A DNA stretch of 64,000 nucleotides, from contig NZ_CM002139.1 in NCBI RefSeq assembly GCF_000454545.1, forward strand, positions 1,294,835 to 1,358,834, written 5' to 3'. The stretch comes from Xanthomonas cassavae CFBP 4642. GTDB taxonomy: Bacteria > Pseudomonadota > Gammaproteobacteria > Xanthomonadales > Xanthomonadaceae. The notes beneath the pieces were generated by a model. It was not told where the DNA came from. It ran no database searches and saw only the letters and a list, made by a program, of their open reading frames with translations. How positions within the stretch are numbered: the stretch's first letter is position 1; each line of letters opens with the position of its first letter. A program made the translations under genes and the position numbers. Positions 9,130 through 16,593 of this stretch are shown here, piece by piece.

Positions 9130-9132
9130 GCC

Positions 9133-10635
9133 ATGCCGCATGAGGGGGGCAAACTGGAGCAGCTGAAGATCCTTCTGGTGGAAGATTCACCCGAAGACGC
9201 CGAGCTGTTGTCCGATCAGCTGCTGGATGCCGGCATCGATGCCGTGTTCGAGCGCGTGGACAGCGAGCCGTCGTTGCGCAGCGTGCTGGACGTCTTTCAC
9301 CCGGACATCGTGCTGTCTGATCTGAGCATGCCCGGGTTCTCCGGCCACCAGGCATTGCGCCTGGTGCGCCAGAACGGCGCCATCCCCTTCATCTTCGTCT
9401 CCGGCACCATGGGTGAGGAGACCGCGGTCAAGGCGCTGCAGGACGGCGCCAACGACTACATCATCAAGCACAACCCCACGCGGTTGCCGAGCGCGGTGAT
9501 GCGCGCCATCCGCGAGGCGCGTGCGGATCTGGAGCGCCAGCGAGTGGAGAGCGAGCTGATGCGTGCGCAGCGCCTGGAGAGCCTGGCGATGCTGGCGGCC
9601 GGCTTGAGCCATGACCTGCGCAACATTCTGCAGCCGCTGCTGATCGTGCCCGACCTGCTGGCTGGCCGCACCGACGACCCACAGCTGCGCCAGCTGGCCA
9701 ACGTGGTGGCCGAGTGCGGCCGACGCGGGCACGAAATGGCCGAGTCGATGCTGTCGTTCGTGCGTGGCTCCAACAAACCGCGCGAGCAGGTGTCCATCGC
9801 CAACCTGTTTTCTGCGGTGCAGATGCTGCTCAAGAGCAGCCTGCCCGATGGCGTGCGCCTGCAGATGGACCCGATTGCCGCCGACCTGACCATCGAAGCC
9901 AACTACACCGAGCTGCAGCAATGCCTGCTCAACCTGGGCCTGAATGCGATCCAGGCGATGCCGGGCGCCGGTACCTTGATGCTGTCGGCCGATCGCTTTG
10001 ATGCCACGCGCGTACGCATGAGCGTGGCCGATACCGGCGTGGGCATGAGCGATGAAACCCGCGGGCGGTTGTTCAGCCCCTTCTTCACCACCAAGGCCGA
10101 TGGCACCGGGCTGGGCCTGATTTCGTGCAAGCGCATCGTGGAAAGCTACGGTGGCAGCATCCAGGTCGACAGCCGGCTGGGTGAGGGCACGCGCTTCGAC
10201 ATGCTCGTGCCGATGCGTGCAGCGGCGGTAGCGATCGCCGACACCGAACTGCCGCTCGCGCTGGGCCATGGGCAGCGCATCCTGCTGGTGGATGGCGAGG
10301 CCACGCGCCTGTCGCTGCTGGGCAATGCCTTGTCCAGCCAGGGATACCAGCCGCAGCTGGCCACCGATGGCTTTGCGGCGCTGCAGTTGGTGCAGCAGCA
10401 CGCGATGCCGGACCTGGTGATCATCGACAGCGACATCATCCAGCTGTCTGCAGTGAACGTGCTGCTGAGCATGCAGGAGCTGGGTTACCAGGGGCCGGCG
10501 ATCGTGCTGGAAGACATGGGCTCGCCGCTGCAGCGGATGCACTTCCCGCCGGACATCCCGGTGCACGTATTGCGCAAGCCGTTGGAAATGCGCCGCGTGT
10601 TCCGCGCGGTGGCGCACGCGCTGGAAGTGGCCTGA
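9133..10635 (+). CDS. Hybrid regulator-kinase (REC-HisKA-HATPase-REC), soluble
   Basis: A 500-residue cytoplasmic protein with a receiver at both ends. The N-terminal receiver (about 10-130) has LVEDSPEDAE and phospho-Asp63 in VLSDLSMPGFSG. The kinase core has the H-box AAGLSHDLRNILQPL with His160. Its ATPase part includes CLLNLGLNAIQAM, DTGVGM, and FFTTKADGTGLGL. The C-terminal receiver (about 375-498) is weaker: it keeps VIIDSD and the lysine in LRKPLEM, but its first acidic pair is reduced (LLVDGEATRL), so it may be a poor acceptor. There are no transmembrane helices and no DNA-binding output. Third gene of a tight phosphorelay cassette; its signal probably comes through the upstream receiver. 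Confidence 0.88.
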   Translation: MPHEGGKLEQLKILLVEDSPEDAELLSDQLLDAGIDAVFERVDSEPSLRSVLDVFHPDIVLSDLSMPGFSGHQALRLVRQNGAIPFIFVSGTMGEETAVKALQDGANDYIIKHNPTRLPSAVMRAIREARADLERQRVESELMRAQRLESLAMLAAGLSHDLRNILQPLLIVPDLLAGRTDDPQLRQLANVVAECGRRGHEMAESMLSFVRGSNKPREQVSIANLFSAVQMLLKSSLPDGVRLQMDPIAADLTIEANYTELQQCLLNLGLNAIQAMPGAGTLMLSADRFDATRVRMSVADTGVGMSDETRGRLFSPFFTTKADGTGLGLISCKRIVESYGGSIQVDSRLGEGTRFDMLVPMRAAAVAIADTELPLALGHGQRILLVDGEATRLSLLGNALSSQGYQPQLATDGFAALQLVQQHAMPDLVIIDSDIIQLSAVNVLLSMQELGYQGPAIVLEDMGSPLQRMHFPPDIPVHVLRKPLEMRRVFRAVAHALEVA

Positions 10636-10726
10636 GCCGGAGCGTCGCGTGCGCCTTGCCCGTTGATTGGCAGTGGGCACGCCTGCAACAGTTGACGCCC
10701 ACGCCGGCCGCGTGCGCGAATACCGC

Positions 10727-11236
10727 ATGACCACCGTGCTCCTCAGCCTCGGCAGCAACGTCCAACCGACCCATTACCTGCGCCTGGCCGTGGCGGCCCT
10801 GCGCGCGCGCTTTGGCCCACTCACTGTGTCTGCGGCGTACCGCACGCCGGCGGTGGGCTTCGATGGGCCGGATTTCGTCAACAACGCAGTGGCACTGCAG
10901 ACCGCGCTGGGTTTGCAGGCGCTGGATCAGTGGTTGCATGCGCTGGAGGATGCGCATGGCCGCGATCGCAGCGGGCCGCGTTTCGGCGACCGCACCCTGG
11001 ATGTGGATGTGGTGTTCTTCGGCGACAGCATCGTCGAAGGACCGGGGCAGTTGCGCATCCCGCGGCCCGAGCTCAAGCATGCCTTCGTGCTCAAGCCGTT
11101 GGCCGATATCGCGCCGGATTTCGTGGACCCGTTGAGCGGGCAGACGCTGGCCGCGCTATGGCAGGCGCATCCGCAGCATGGCAGTGCATTCACCACGGTG
11201 GAGCTGGATGCGCCTGCGCTGAATGCTGCGCCGTAG
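10727..11236 (+). CDS. folK: 2-amino-4-hydroxy-6-hydroxymethyldihydropteridine pyrophosphokinase
   Basis: HPPK transfers pyrophosphate from ATP to 6-hydroxymethyl-7,8-dihydropterin in folate synthesis. The 169-residue protein begins with MTTVLLSLGSNVQP, the family's first motif, followed by YRTPAVGF and FVNNAVAL. The diagnostic signature is GPRFGDRTLDVDVV, whose two aspartates bind magnesium. IPRPELKHAFVLKPLADI closes the domain. Start at 10727 puts the beta-strand at the N-terminus; a GTG or ATG further up would add about 20 unrelated residues. It lies close to a pteridine reductase gene of opposite orientation, so two pterin genes meet end to end here. Confidence 0.95.
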   Translation: MTTVLLSLGSNVQPTHYLRLAVAALRARFGPLTVSAAYRTPAVGFDGPDFVNNAVALQTALGLQALDQWLHALEDAHGRDRSGPRFGDRTLDVDVVFFGDSIVEGPGQLRIPRPELKHAFVLKPLADIAPDFVDPLSGQTLAALWQAHPQHGSAFTTVELDAPALNAAP

Positions 11237-11508
11237 CGCCAGTGTGCGTGCCGCTGGCAAGCGAGCTTACGGCGGGCTATTTGCAGATTGGCTTGTGCGC
11301 ATGCGTCTGCCGATCGCTGACGATGCATCTCGCGCAACGCGTGCGTGCTTCGTCCGCCTTCGCGCAGCAGACATTACGTATCGAGGAGTCGTCAGACGTG
11401 TATGGATGGCGCGCTCAGGATCGGGATGTACGAGTGGCCATGCGCACTTCTCACCGAGCATCGGCCGCGCCCGCCTGGCGGTGAGCGCGGTCGTGTGGCC
11501 AGCCGTTC

Positions 11509-12246
11509 TCAGCTGAGTTGACGGCCGCCATCCACATGCAGGGTGTGGCCGGTGACGAAGCTGGCGTCGTCGAGCAACCAGCGCACTGCCTCGGCGATTT
11601 CGTCCGGCGTGCCGATCCGTGCCAGCGGCGTGCGCGCAAGCAGTGTCTGCTTGGCCTCGGCGGCCTTGCCTTCGTCCGGCCACAGGATCGCACCGGGCGC
11701 CACCGCGTTGACCCGCACGTCCGGCGCCAGCTCCAGTGCGAGCGAACGGGTCAGCATTTCCAGTGCGCTCTTGGAGGCGCCGTACAGTGGGTGATGACGC
11801 ATCGGCTGCCGGGCATGCAGGTCGGTGAGGTTGACGATGGCGCCGCGGTGCTGGCGCAGCTGTGCGGCGGCGGCCTGGGCAATGAAGAACGGCGCGCGTG
11901 CGTTGACGGCGAACAATTCGTCCCACTGCGCCGGCGTTGCCTGGCCCAGCGCGGTGGGATAGAACGCCGAGGCGTTGTTGACCACCGCATCCAGGCGGCC
12001 GAAGGCGGCGATGCAGTCGTCCACCAGCTGCGCCGGCGCCTGCGGCAGGCGCAGGTCCGCCTGCAGGGCGCATGCACTCCCGGCGCGCTGCGCGCACAAC
12101 TCCGCCACGCGCGCGCTCAGCGCCTGGCCGGAGCGGTGCGCATGCAGCGCGACGCGGTAGCCGGCGGCGTGCAGCGTGGTGGCGATCTGCGCGCCGATGC
12201 GGCGGCCGGCACCGGTGATCAACACCACCTTGGAACTGTCTGTCAT
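11509..12246 (-). CDS. Pteridine reductase (FolM/PTR1-like short-chain dehydrogenase)
   Basis: A 245-residue short-chain dehydrogenase. The cofactor motif is ITGAGRRIGAQIA: arginines after TGxG suggest NADPH and are typical of FolM/PTR1 dihydropteridine/dihydrofolate reductases. NNASAFYPT and the catalytic YGASKSALE (Tyr-x3-Lys) follow, and WLLDDASFVTGHTLHVDGGRQL closes the protein. It could reduce dihydrofolate, dihydrobiopterin or dihydromonapterin. The pairing with folK across a 270-base gap supports a pterin role. Start at 12246 (MTDSSKVVLITG) is chosen because the fold begins there. It diverges from the MidA-like gene over about 67 bases. Confidence 0.85.
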   Translation of the reverse strand: MTDSSKVVLITGAGRRIGAQIATTLHAAGYRVALHAHRSGQALSARVAELCAQRAGSACALQADLRLPQAPAQLVDDCIAAFGRLDAVVNNASAFYPTALGQATPAQWDELFAVNARAPFFIAQAAAAQLRQHRGAIVNLTDLHARQPMRHHPLYGASKSALEMLTRSLALELAPDVRVNAVAPGAILWPDEGKAAEAKQTLLARTPLARIGTPDEIAEAVRWLLDDASFVTGHTLHVDGGRQLS

Positions 12247-12313
12247 GGCGTACTCGCTCGGCGTTGCGGAGGGCTCGGCTATCCTGTGCATTGTCTTCGC
12301 AACCGGTGCCCGC

Positions 12314-13498
12314 ATGCACGCCGACCTTCCCACCCCCGATCCGGACGCCCTGGCGCATAGCGAGCGGTTGGCCGCACATCTGCGCGCCGAAATCCAGGCC
12401 GCCGGCGGAGCGATTCCGTTCTCGCGTTTTATGGAGCTGGCACTGTATGCGCCGGGCCTGGGCTACTACAGCGCCGGGTCGAGCAAGTTCGGCGAGACCG
12501 GCGACTTCGTCACCGCGCCCGAGCTGGGGCCGCTGTTCGCCGCCACCGTCTCCGGCGCGCTGGCGCCGGTGCTGCAGCAACTGGGGCCGCAGGCGCGGGT
12601 GCTGGAAGTGGGGGGCGGCAGCGGTGCGTTTGCCGAGGTCATGCTCAAGCGGTTGCTGGAGCTGGATGCGCTGCCGGAGCGCTATGCGATTCTCGAGCCC
12701 AGTGCCGACCTGCGCGAACGCCAGCGCGAGCGCCTGGGACGCAGCCTGATTCCGCCGGTGTTCGATCTGGTCGAGTGGCTGGATGCACCATTCCCCGACG
12801 ATTGGGACGGCGTGCTGTTCGCCAACGAGGTGATCGACGCCTTGCCTACGCCACGCTTTGCGCTGCGCGATGGGCAGGTCTATGAAGAAACCGTGGTGCT
12901 GGACGCGCAGCAGCAGTTCGCGCGCGGCGAGCAGCCGGCCGATGCCTTGCTGAGCGCGGCGGTACGGCATCTGGAACGCTATCTGCAACAGCCCTTCGCC
13001 GACGGCTATCGCTCCGAGCTGTTGCCGCAGCTGCCGTACTGGATCCAGGCGGTGGCCGGCGGACTGAAACGCGGTGCGATGCTGTTCGTGGACTACGGTT
13101 ACCCGCGTGGCGAGTTCTATCGTGCGCAGCGCGAGGACGGCACCTTGCGCGCGTTCTATCGCCACCGCATGCACCAGGATCTGTATCGCTGGCCGGGTCT
13201 GCAGGACCTGACCGCCTCGGTGGACTTCACTGCGTTGGCCGAGGCCGGCACCGGCGCCGGTTTCGAGCTGGCCGGTTACTGCACGCAGGCCAGTTTCCTG
13301 CTGGGCAATGGCCTGGATACCTTGCTGACCCAGGCCGATGCGCGCACCGATGACGTCGGGCGCATGCGCCTGCGTCAGCAGGTCAAGCAGCTCACCCTGC
13401 CCAGCGAAATGGGCGAGCGTTTCCAGGTGATGGGTTTCTCGCGCGAGGTGGATCTCGCCCCCGCCTTTCTGGCTGGCGATCTCACGTGGCGGCTGTGA
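12314..13498 (+). CDS. SAM-dependent methyltransferase, MidA/NDUFAF7 family
   Basis: A 394-residue protein with an N-terminal helical cap containing FSRFMELALYAPGLGYY and FGETGDFVTAPELGP. The methyltransferase fold follows, with VLEVGGGSGAFAE at about residues 97-109. FANEVIDALP and LFVDYGYPRGEFY are further hallmarks of the DUF185 family. Its eukaryotic member NDUFAF7/MidA dimethylates an arginine in complex I subunit NDUFS2. The bacterial target is not established. Start at 12314 places the family domain near the N-terminus. Its last 13 bases overlap the following VanZ-like gene, pointing to co-translation. Confidence 0.9.
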   Translation: MHADLPTPDPDALAHSERLAAHLRAEIQAAGGAIPFSRFMELALYAPGLGYYSAGSSKFGETGDFVTAPELGPLFAATVSGALAPVLQQLGPQARVLEVGGGSGAFAEVMLKRLLELDALPERYAILEPSADLRERQRERLGRSLIPPVFDLVEWLDAPFPDDWDGVLFANEVIDALPTPRFALRDGQVYEETVVLDAQQQFARGEQPADALLSAAVRHLERYLQQPFADGYRSELLPQLPYWIQAVAGGLKRGAMLFVDYGYPRGEFYRAQREDGTLRAFYRHRMHQDLYRWPGLQDLTASVDFTALAEAGTGAGFELAGYCTQASFLLGNGLDTLLTQADARTDDVGRMRLRQQVKQLTLPSEMGERFQVMGFSREVDLAPAFLAGDLTWRL

Positions 13499-13899
13499 CG
13501 GCGGCGCTGCGGCCGTTCCACCGGCCGGCGCTGTGGGTGGGGCTGTGGATCGCGGCGATCGTGGTGCTGATCGCGGTGTGCCTGGGGCCACCGCCGGAAT
13601 TTCCCGAGCTGCCGTCCAACAGCGACAAGGCCGAACACTTCCTGAGTTTCGCGCTGCTGAGTTGGGGGGCCGTGCAGTTGTTCGCAACCCGTCGTGCGCT
13701 GTTGCTGGCCGCGTTCGGGCTGGTGCTGCTGGGGATCGGGATCGAGATTGCGCAAGGCGCGCTGACCACCAACCGCAGCGCAGATCCCTACGATACGCTG
13801 GCCGATACCCTGGGCATCCTGGCCGGCGTGTGCCTGGCGTGGACGCCCTTGCGTTTTGTGATGCTGCGGATTGATCGGCGCTTGTTCGGGCCGCGTTGA
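13486..13899 (+). CDS. VanZ-like small membrane protein
   Basis: A 137-residue protein with about three to four membrane segments (roughly 15-33, 50-66, 70-90, 104-120). It carries the VanZ-like motifs SNSDKAEHFLSFALLSWG and GIEIAQ followed by NRSADPYDTLADTLGILAG. The DKxxHF and E-x-x-Q residues face each other in the family. The GTG start at 13486 overlaps the end of the MidA-like gene by 13 bases. The family name comes from a teicoplanin-resistance gene, but most chromosomal members, like this one, have no proven role. Confidence 0.8.
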   Translation: MAAVTAALRPFHRPALWVGLWIAAIVVLIAVCLGPPPEFPELPSNSDKAEHFLSFALLSWGAVQLFATRRALLLAAFGLVLLGIGIEIAQGALTTNRSADPYDTLADTLGILAGVCLAWTPLRFVMLRIDRRLFGPR

Positions 13900-13995
13900 T
13901 TGGTTGGCAAGACGGTGCGAGTGGGGCTGCAGATGGGGGGTGTTTCAGTACGATAGTCGTCCATCTGGCTACTGCGCAAGCACCGATCTCCGCCC

Positions 13996-14856
13996 TCAGG
14001 CCGGCATGCGCACTGCGCGTTCACGCAGCCACTTGGTGGCCACCCACTTTTCCCCGGCCAGCACCGGGGCGCCGGCATGCAGGCTGCGTGTCATCGGGTG
14101 CGGGCGATCGTAGCTGAAAAACACCGCGTTGCCTTTGACTGCTGCAACGTCCAGATGCACAGCCGGGAAGCGGGTGGCACCACCGCGTTCGGGTGTGTTG
14201 AGGTACATCACCAGCGAGGCGACGCGTTGCCCGCCGGCCCGCAGCAACACCGGTGTGCCTGCCGCGTCCGGGTCGAAATAATCGTAATGCGGCTGATATT
14301 CCGCACCGGTGGCGTAACGCAACACCTGCAACCCCTCGCCGTGCTCGACTGGCCAGTCGAGCAAGCGTGCGATACGCGCTTCGATGCGTTGGCACAGCGC
14401 ATCCTGCCCCACGCGCAGACACATGCTGTCGCTGGTGCGCGCCGCATGGACGACATGCGCACCATTGGCATTGTCCACGGTGCGCGAGCGCGCCAGGCGC
14501 GGTTGCGCCAAGGCGATCAATGCATCGCATTCGGCATCGGAAAGAAAACCGCCCAGCACGACCACGCGCGGCAGCAACAGGCGCATCAGTACACGAACAT
14601 CCCGGTCGCCCAACGCCAGCAACGAGGCGTCGTTGTCCTGTTGCAGCGCTGGCACGCGCACCGGCACCGGCAAACCGTGTGCCTGCGCATGTTGCTGGAT
14701 GTGGGCGCGGACCAGCGCCTCGACCGCATCGATGGCGTCCTGCTCGTTCCAGCCCTGGTCCAGCAGTGGCTGTAGCGCCTGTTCGGGCGGCTGGCCGGCC
14801 AGTGCTTGCGCCACGATCCAGTCGGCCAGCGCTGTAGGAATGTTGGTGGATGTCAT
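13996..14856 (-). CDS. Prolyl 4-hydroxylase-type 2-oxoglutarate/Fe(II) dioxygenase
   Basis: A 286-residue soluble enzyme. The C-terminal dioxygenase domain (about 90-286) has the iron ligands in PHYDYFD (His-x-Asp) and in RPHPMTRSLHAG (second His). The 2-oxoglutarate-binding lysine follows in AGEKWVATKWL. GGQRVASLVMYLNTPERGGATRFP is the P4H-family core. The N-terminal 80 residues are helical and may recruit substrate. The bacterial substrate is unknown; candidates are prolines in a translation factor or a secreted protein. Start at 14856 (MTSTNIPTALADW) is preferred; upstream in-frame codons encode no conserved sequence. It is divergent from the lipoprotein/xcs region. Confidence 0.88.
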   Translation of the reverse strand: MTSTNIPTALADWIVAQALAGQPPEQALQPLLDQGWNEQDAIDAVEALVRAHIQQHAQAHGLPVPVRVPALQQDNDASLLALGDRDVRVLMRLLLPRVVVLGGFLSDAECDALIALAQPRLARSRTVDNANGAHVVHAARTSDSMCLRVGQDALCQRIEARIARLLDWPVEHGEGLQVLRYATGAEYQPHYDYFDPDAAGTPVLLRAGGQRVASLVMYLNTPERGGATRFPAVHLDVAAVKGNAVFFSYDRPHPMTRSLHAGAPVLAGEKWVATKWLRERAVRMPA

Positions 14857-15043
14857 CCCGCTACAGTGCATGCCAGCGTGTGGCAGTTGTGTGTCAAATG
14901 TGTCGCGGTAAGACAAATGCAACAGACGGTCGCTATAAAAGTGACGGGGATCTTGAACGTGCTCGCCACTGCAGTGCGCGGAACGCCACCAATTCTTGAC
15001 GACTCCTCTTCATACCGGACCCTTTGACCTGGAGATCAGCCGC

Positions 15044-16516
15044 ATGGCCGTTCGCAACAGCAGCAAGACACTTCTCATGACGTTTGGTACCGCACTGGCG
15101 TTGTCTGCCTGCGGTGGCGGTGCCGACCGTGTCGCTTCGCCCGGCGAGGGTGCCTTTCCGCCTGCACCGGCACCCGCGCCGACGCCGGCACCCACCCCGG
15201 CGCCGACGCCCGCACCTGCGCCAACCGGCCCGGCCGCAGATTGCCCGACCGGTTTTTCCAATGTCGGCACCATCGCCAACAACACGCTGCGCGCCTGCCA
15301 GTTGCCGGAAACCATCAATGGCAATCTGGTGGTGCCGGCACGCGCGGGTACCGCGTATTCGATCAGTGGCCGCGTCAATGTGGGCACCGACCGCGGCGGC
15401 AATGCCACCGCACCGGCAGCTGGCAGCACGCAGGGCATCTTGACCATCGAGCCGGGCGTGACCCTGTTCGGGTCGGCCGGTAGCGACTACATCGTGGTCA
15501 ATCGCGGTTCGCAGATCTTTGCCGAAGGCAGCGCGGCTGCACCGATCGTGTTCACCGCGCGTCAGGCGCTGGATGGCACGGTCAGCGCCAATACCATCGG
15601 TCTGTGGGGCGGCATCGTGGTGTTGGGGCGCGCGGCGATCAACAACTGCCCGGGTACCACGGTGTCCGGTACGCCGGAATGCCAGGCGCAGGTCGAGGGC
15701 ACCAACGCGTTCTATGGCGGCAACAACGCCACCGACAACAGCGGTTCGATGCGCTACCTGCGCGTGATGTATTCGGGCTTCGAAATTTCGCCCAACAACG
15801 AGTTGCAGGGCATCACCCTGGCCGGCGTGGGCAGCGGCACGCGCCTGGATTACGTGCAGATCCACAACAGCTCCGACGACGGGATCGAATGGTTCGGCGG
15901 TACGGTCAACGGTAGCCATCTGGTCATCACCGGTGCCGACGACGATTCGCTGGATACCGATGCTGGCTGGAACGGTGCACTGCAGTTCGGCATCGTGGTG
16001 CAGCGCGCCGGCGGCGGCGACCGCATGAACGAGTGGAGCAGCTTGCGCCGTCAGCCGTATTCGCGCCCGAAGGTGGCCAACTTCACCTACGTGGGCAATG
16101 CGCGCGCCGGTGCGGCAATCATGCTCAACCAGGGCACGCAGGCTGCGTTCTACAACGCGGTGGTCACGCGTCCGGCCGGTGGCACCGGTGATGGTCTGGT
16201 GTGCTTCAACCTGGCCGATGCCGATACGCTCGGCACCTTCAACTCGGTGTTCTTCGCCTGCCCCACCGCGTTCGGCAGCGACCCGCGTGCGGCCAGCCAG
16301 TTTGCGGCCGGTACCAACAACGTCGCCAACGGCGTGTCCACGTTGCAGAACACCTTCGTCAATGGCGCCAACGAAACTGCAGTGCCGGCGTTCCAGGGCT
16401 TGAACGGGGTGAGCAGCTTCTTCCAGCAGGTGAACTACATCGGTGGCGTGCGCGATGCCAACGACACCTGGTGGCAGGGCTGGACCTGCGGCCTGACCGC
16501 CGATCGTCCCTGCTGA
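15044..16516 (+). CDS. Beta-helix-like surface lipoprotein next to xcs
   Basis: A 490-residue predicted lipoprotein with lipobox ALSAC near residue 23 and a Pro/Ala/Thr-rich flexible linker of about 30 residues. A long Gly/Asn-rich beta domain follows, with repeated short strands and asparagine turns such as GIEWFGGTVNGSHLVITGADDDS, shown here as overlapping short blocks. Paired cysteines (DCPTG, RACQL, NNCPG, PECQA, LVCFN, FACPT, WTCGL) imply disulfides. There are no enzyme motifs I can name. Start at 15044 gives the signal peptide directly (MAVRNSSKTLLMTFGTALALSAC). It sits upstream of a TonB-dependent receptor and the xcs secretion operon in the same orientation. I infer that it may be a secreted or surface partner of that receptor. 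Confidence 0.65.
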   Translation: MAVRNSSKTLLMTFGTALALSACGGGADRVASPGEGAFPPAPAPAPTPAPTPAPTPAPAPTGPAADCPTGFSNVGTIANNTLRACQLPETINGNLVVPARAGTAYSISGRVNVGTDRGGNATAPAAGSTQGILTIEPGVTLFGSAGSDYIVVNRGSQIFAEGSAAAPIVFTARQALDGTVSANTIGLWGGIVVLGRAAINNCPGTTVSGTPECQAQVEGTNAFYGGNNATDNSGSMRYLRVMYSGFEISPNNELQGITLAGVGSGTRLDYVQIHNSSDDGIEWFGGTVNGSHLVITGADDDSLDTDAGWNGALQFGIVVQRAGGGDRMNEWSSLRRQPYSRPKVANFTYVGNARAGAAIMLNQGTQAAFYNAVVTRPAGGTGDGLVCFNLADADTLGTFNSVFFACPTAFGSDPRAASQFAAGTNNVANGVSTLQNTFVNGANETAVPAFQGLNGVSSFFQQVNYIGGVRDANDTWWQGWTCGLTADRPC

Positions 16517-16522
16517 GGCACG

Positions 16523-16557
16523 GCAGCGCGCGGCGGCCCGATGCCGCCGCGCGCTGC
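16523..16557. other. Perfect 15-bp hairpin between lipoprotein and receptor genes
   Basis: GCAGCGCGCGGCGGC and its exact complement GCCGCCGCGCGCTGC flank the five-base loop CCGAT. It starts 7 bases after the lipoprotein stop and has no T run. It is likely an mRNA 3'-end protector, or a partial terminator lowering expression of the receptor. Confidence 0.75.
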
Positions 16558-16593
16558 GTCCCGCTTCATCTTTCTGTCGCCAGGGCTCCCACG

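Noticed and set aside
9187..10758. A 523-residue minus-strand frame opposite the hybrid kinase
   Set aside because: Same shadow effect, with a His/Gln/Arg-rich repetitive composition. The plus strand has clear receiver and kinase motifs.
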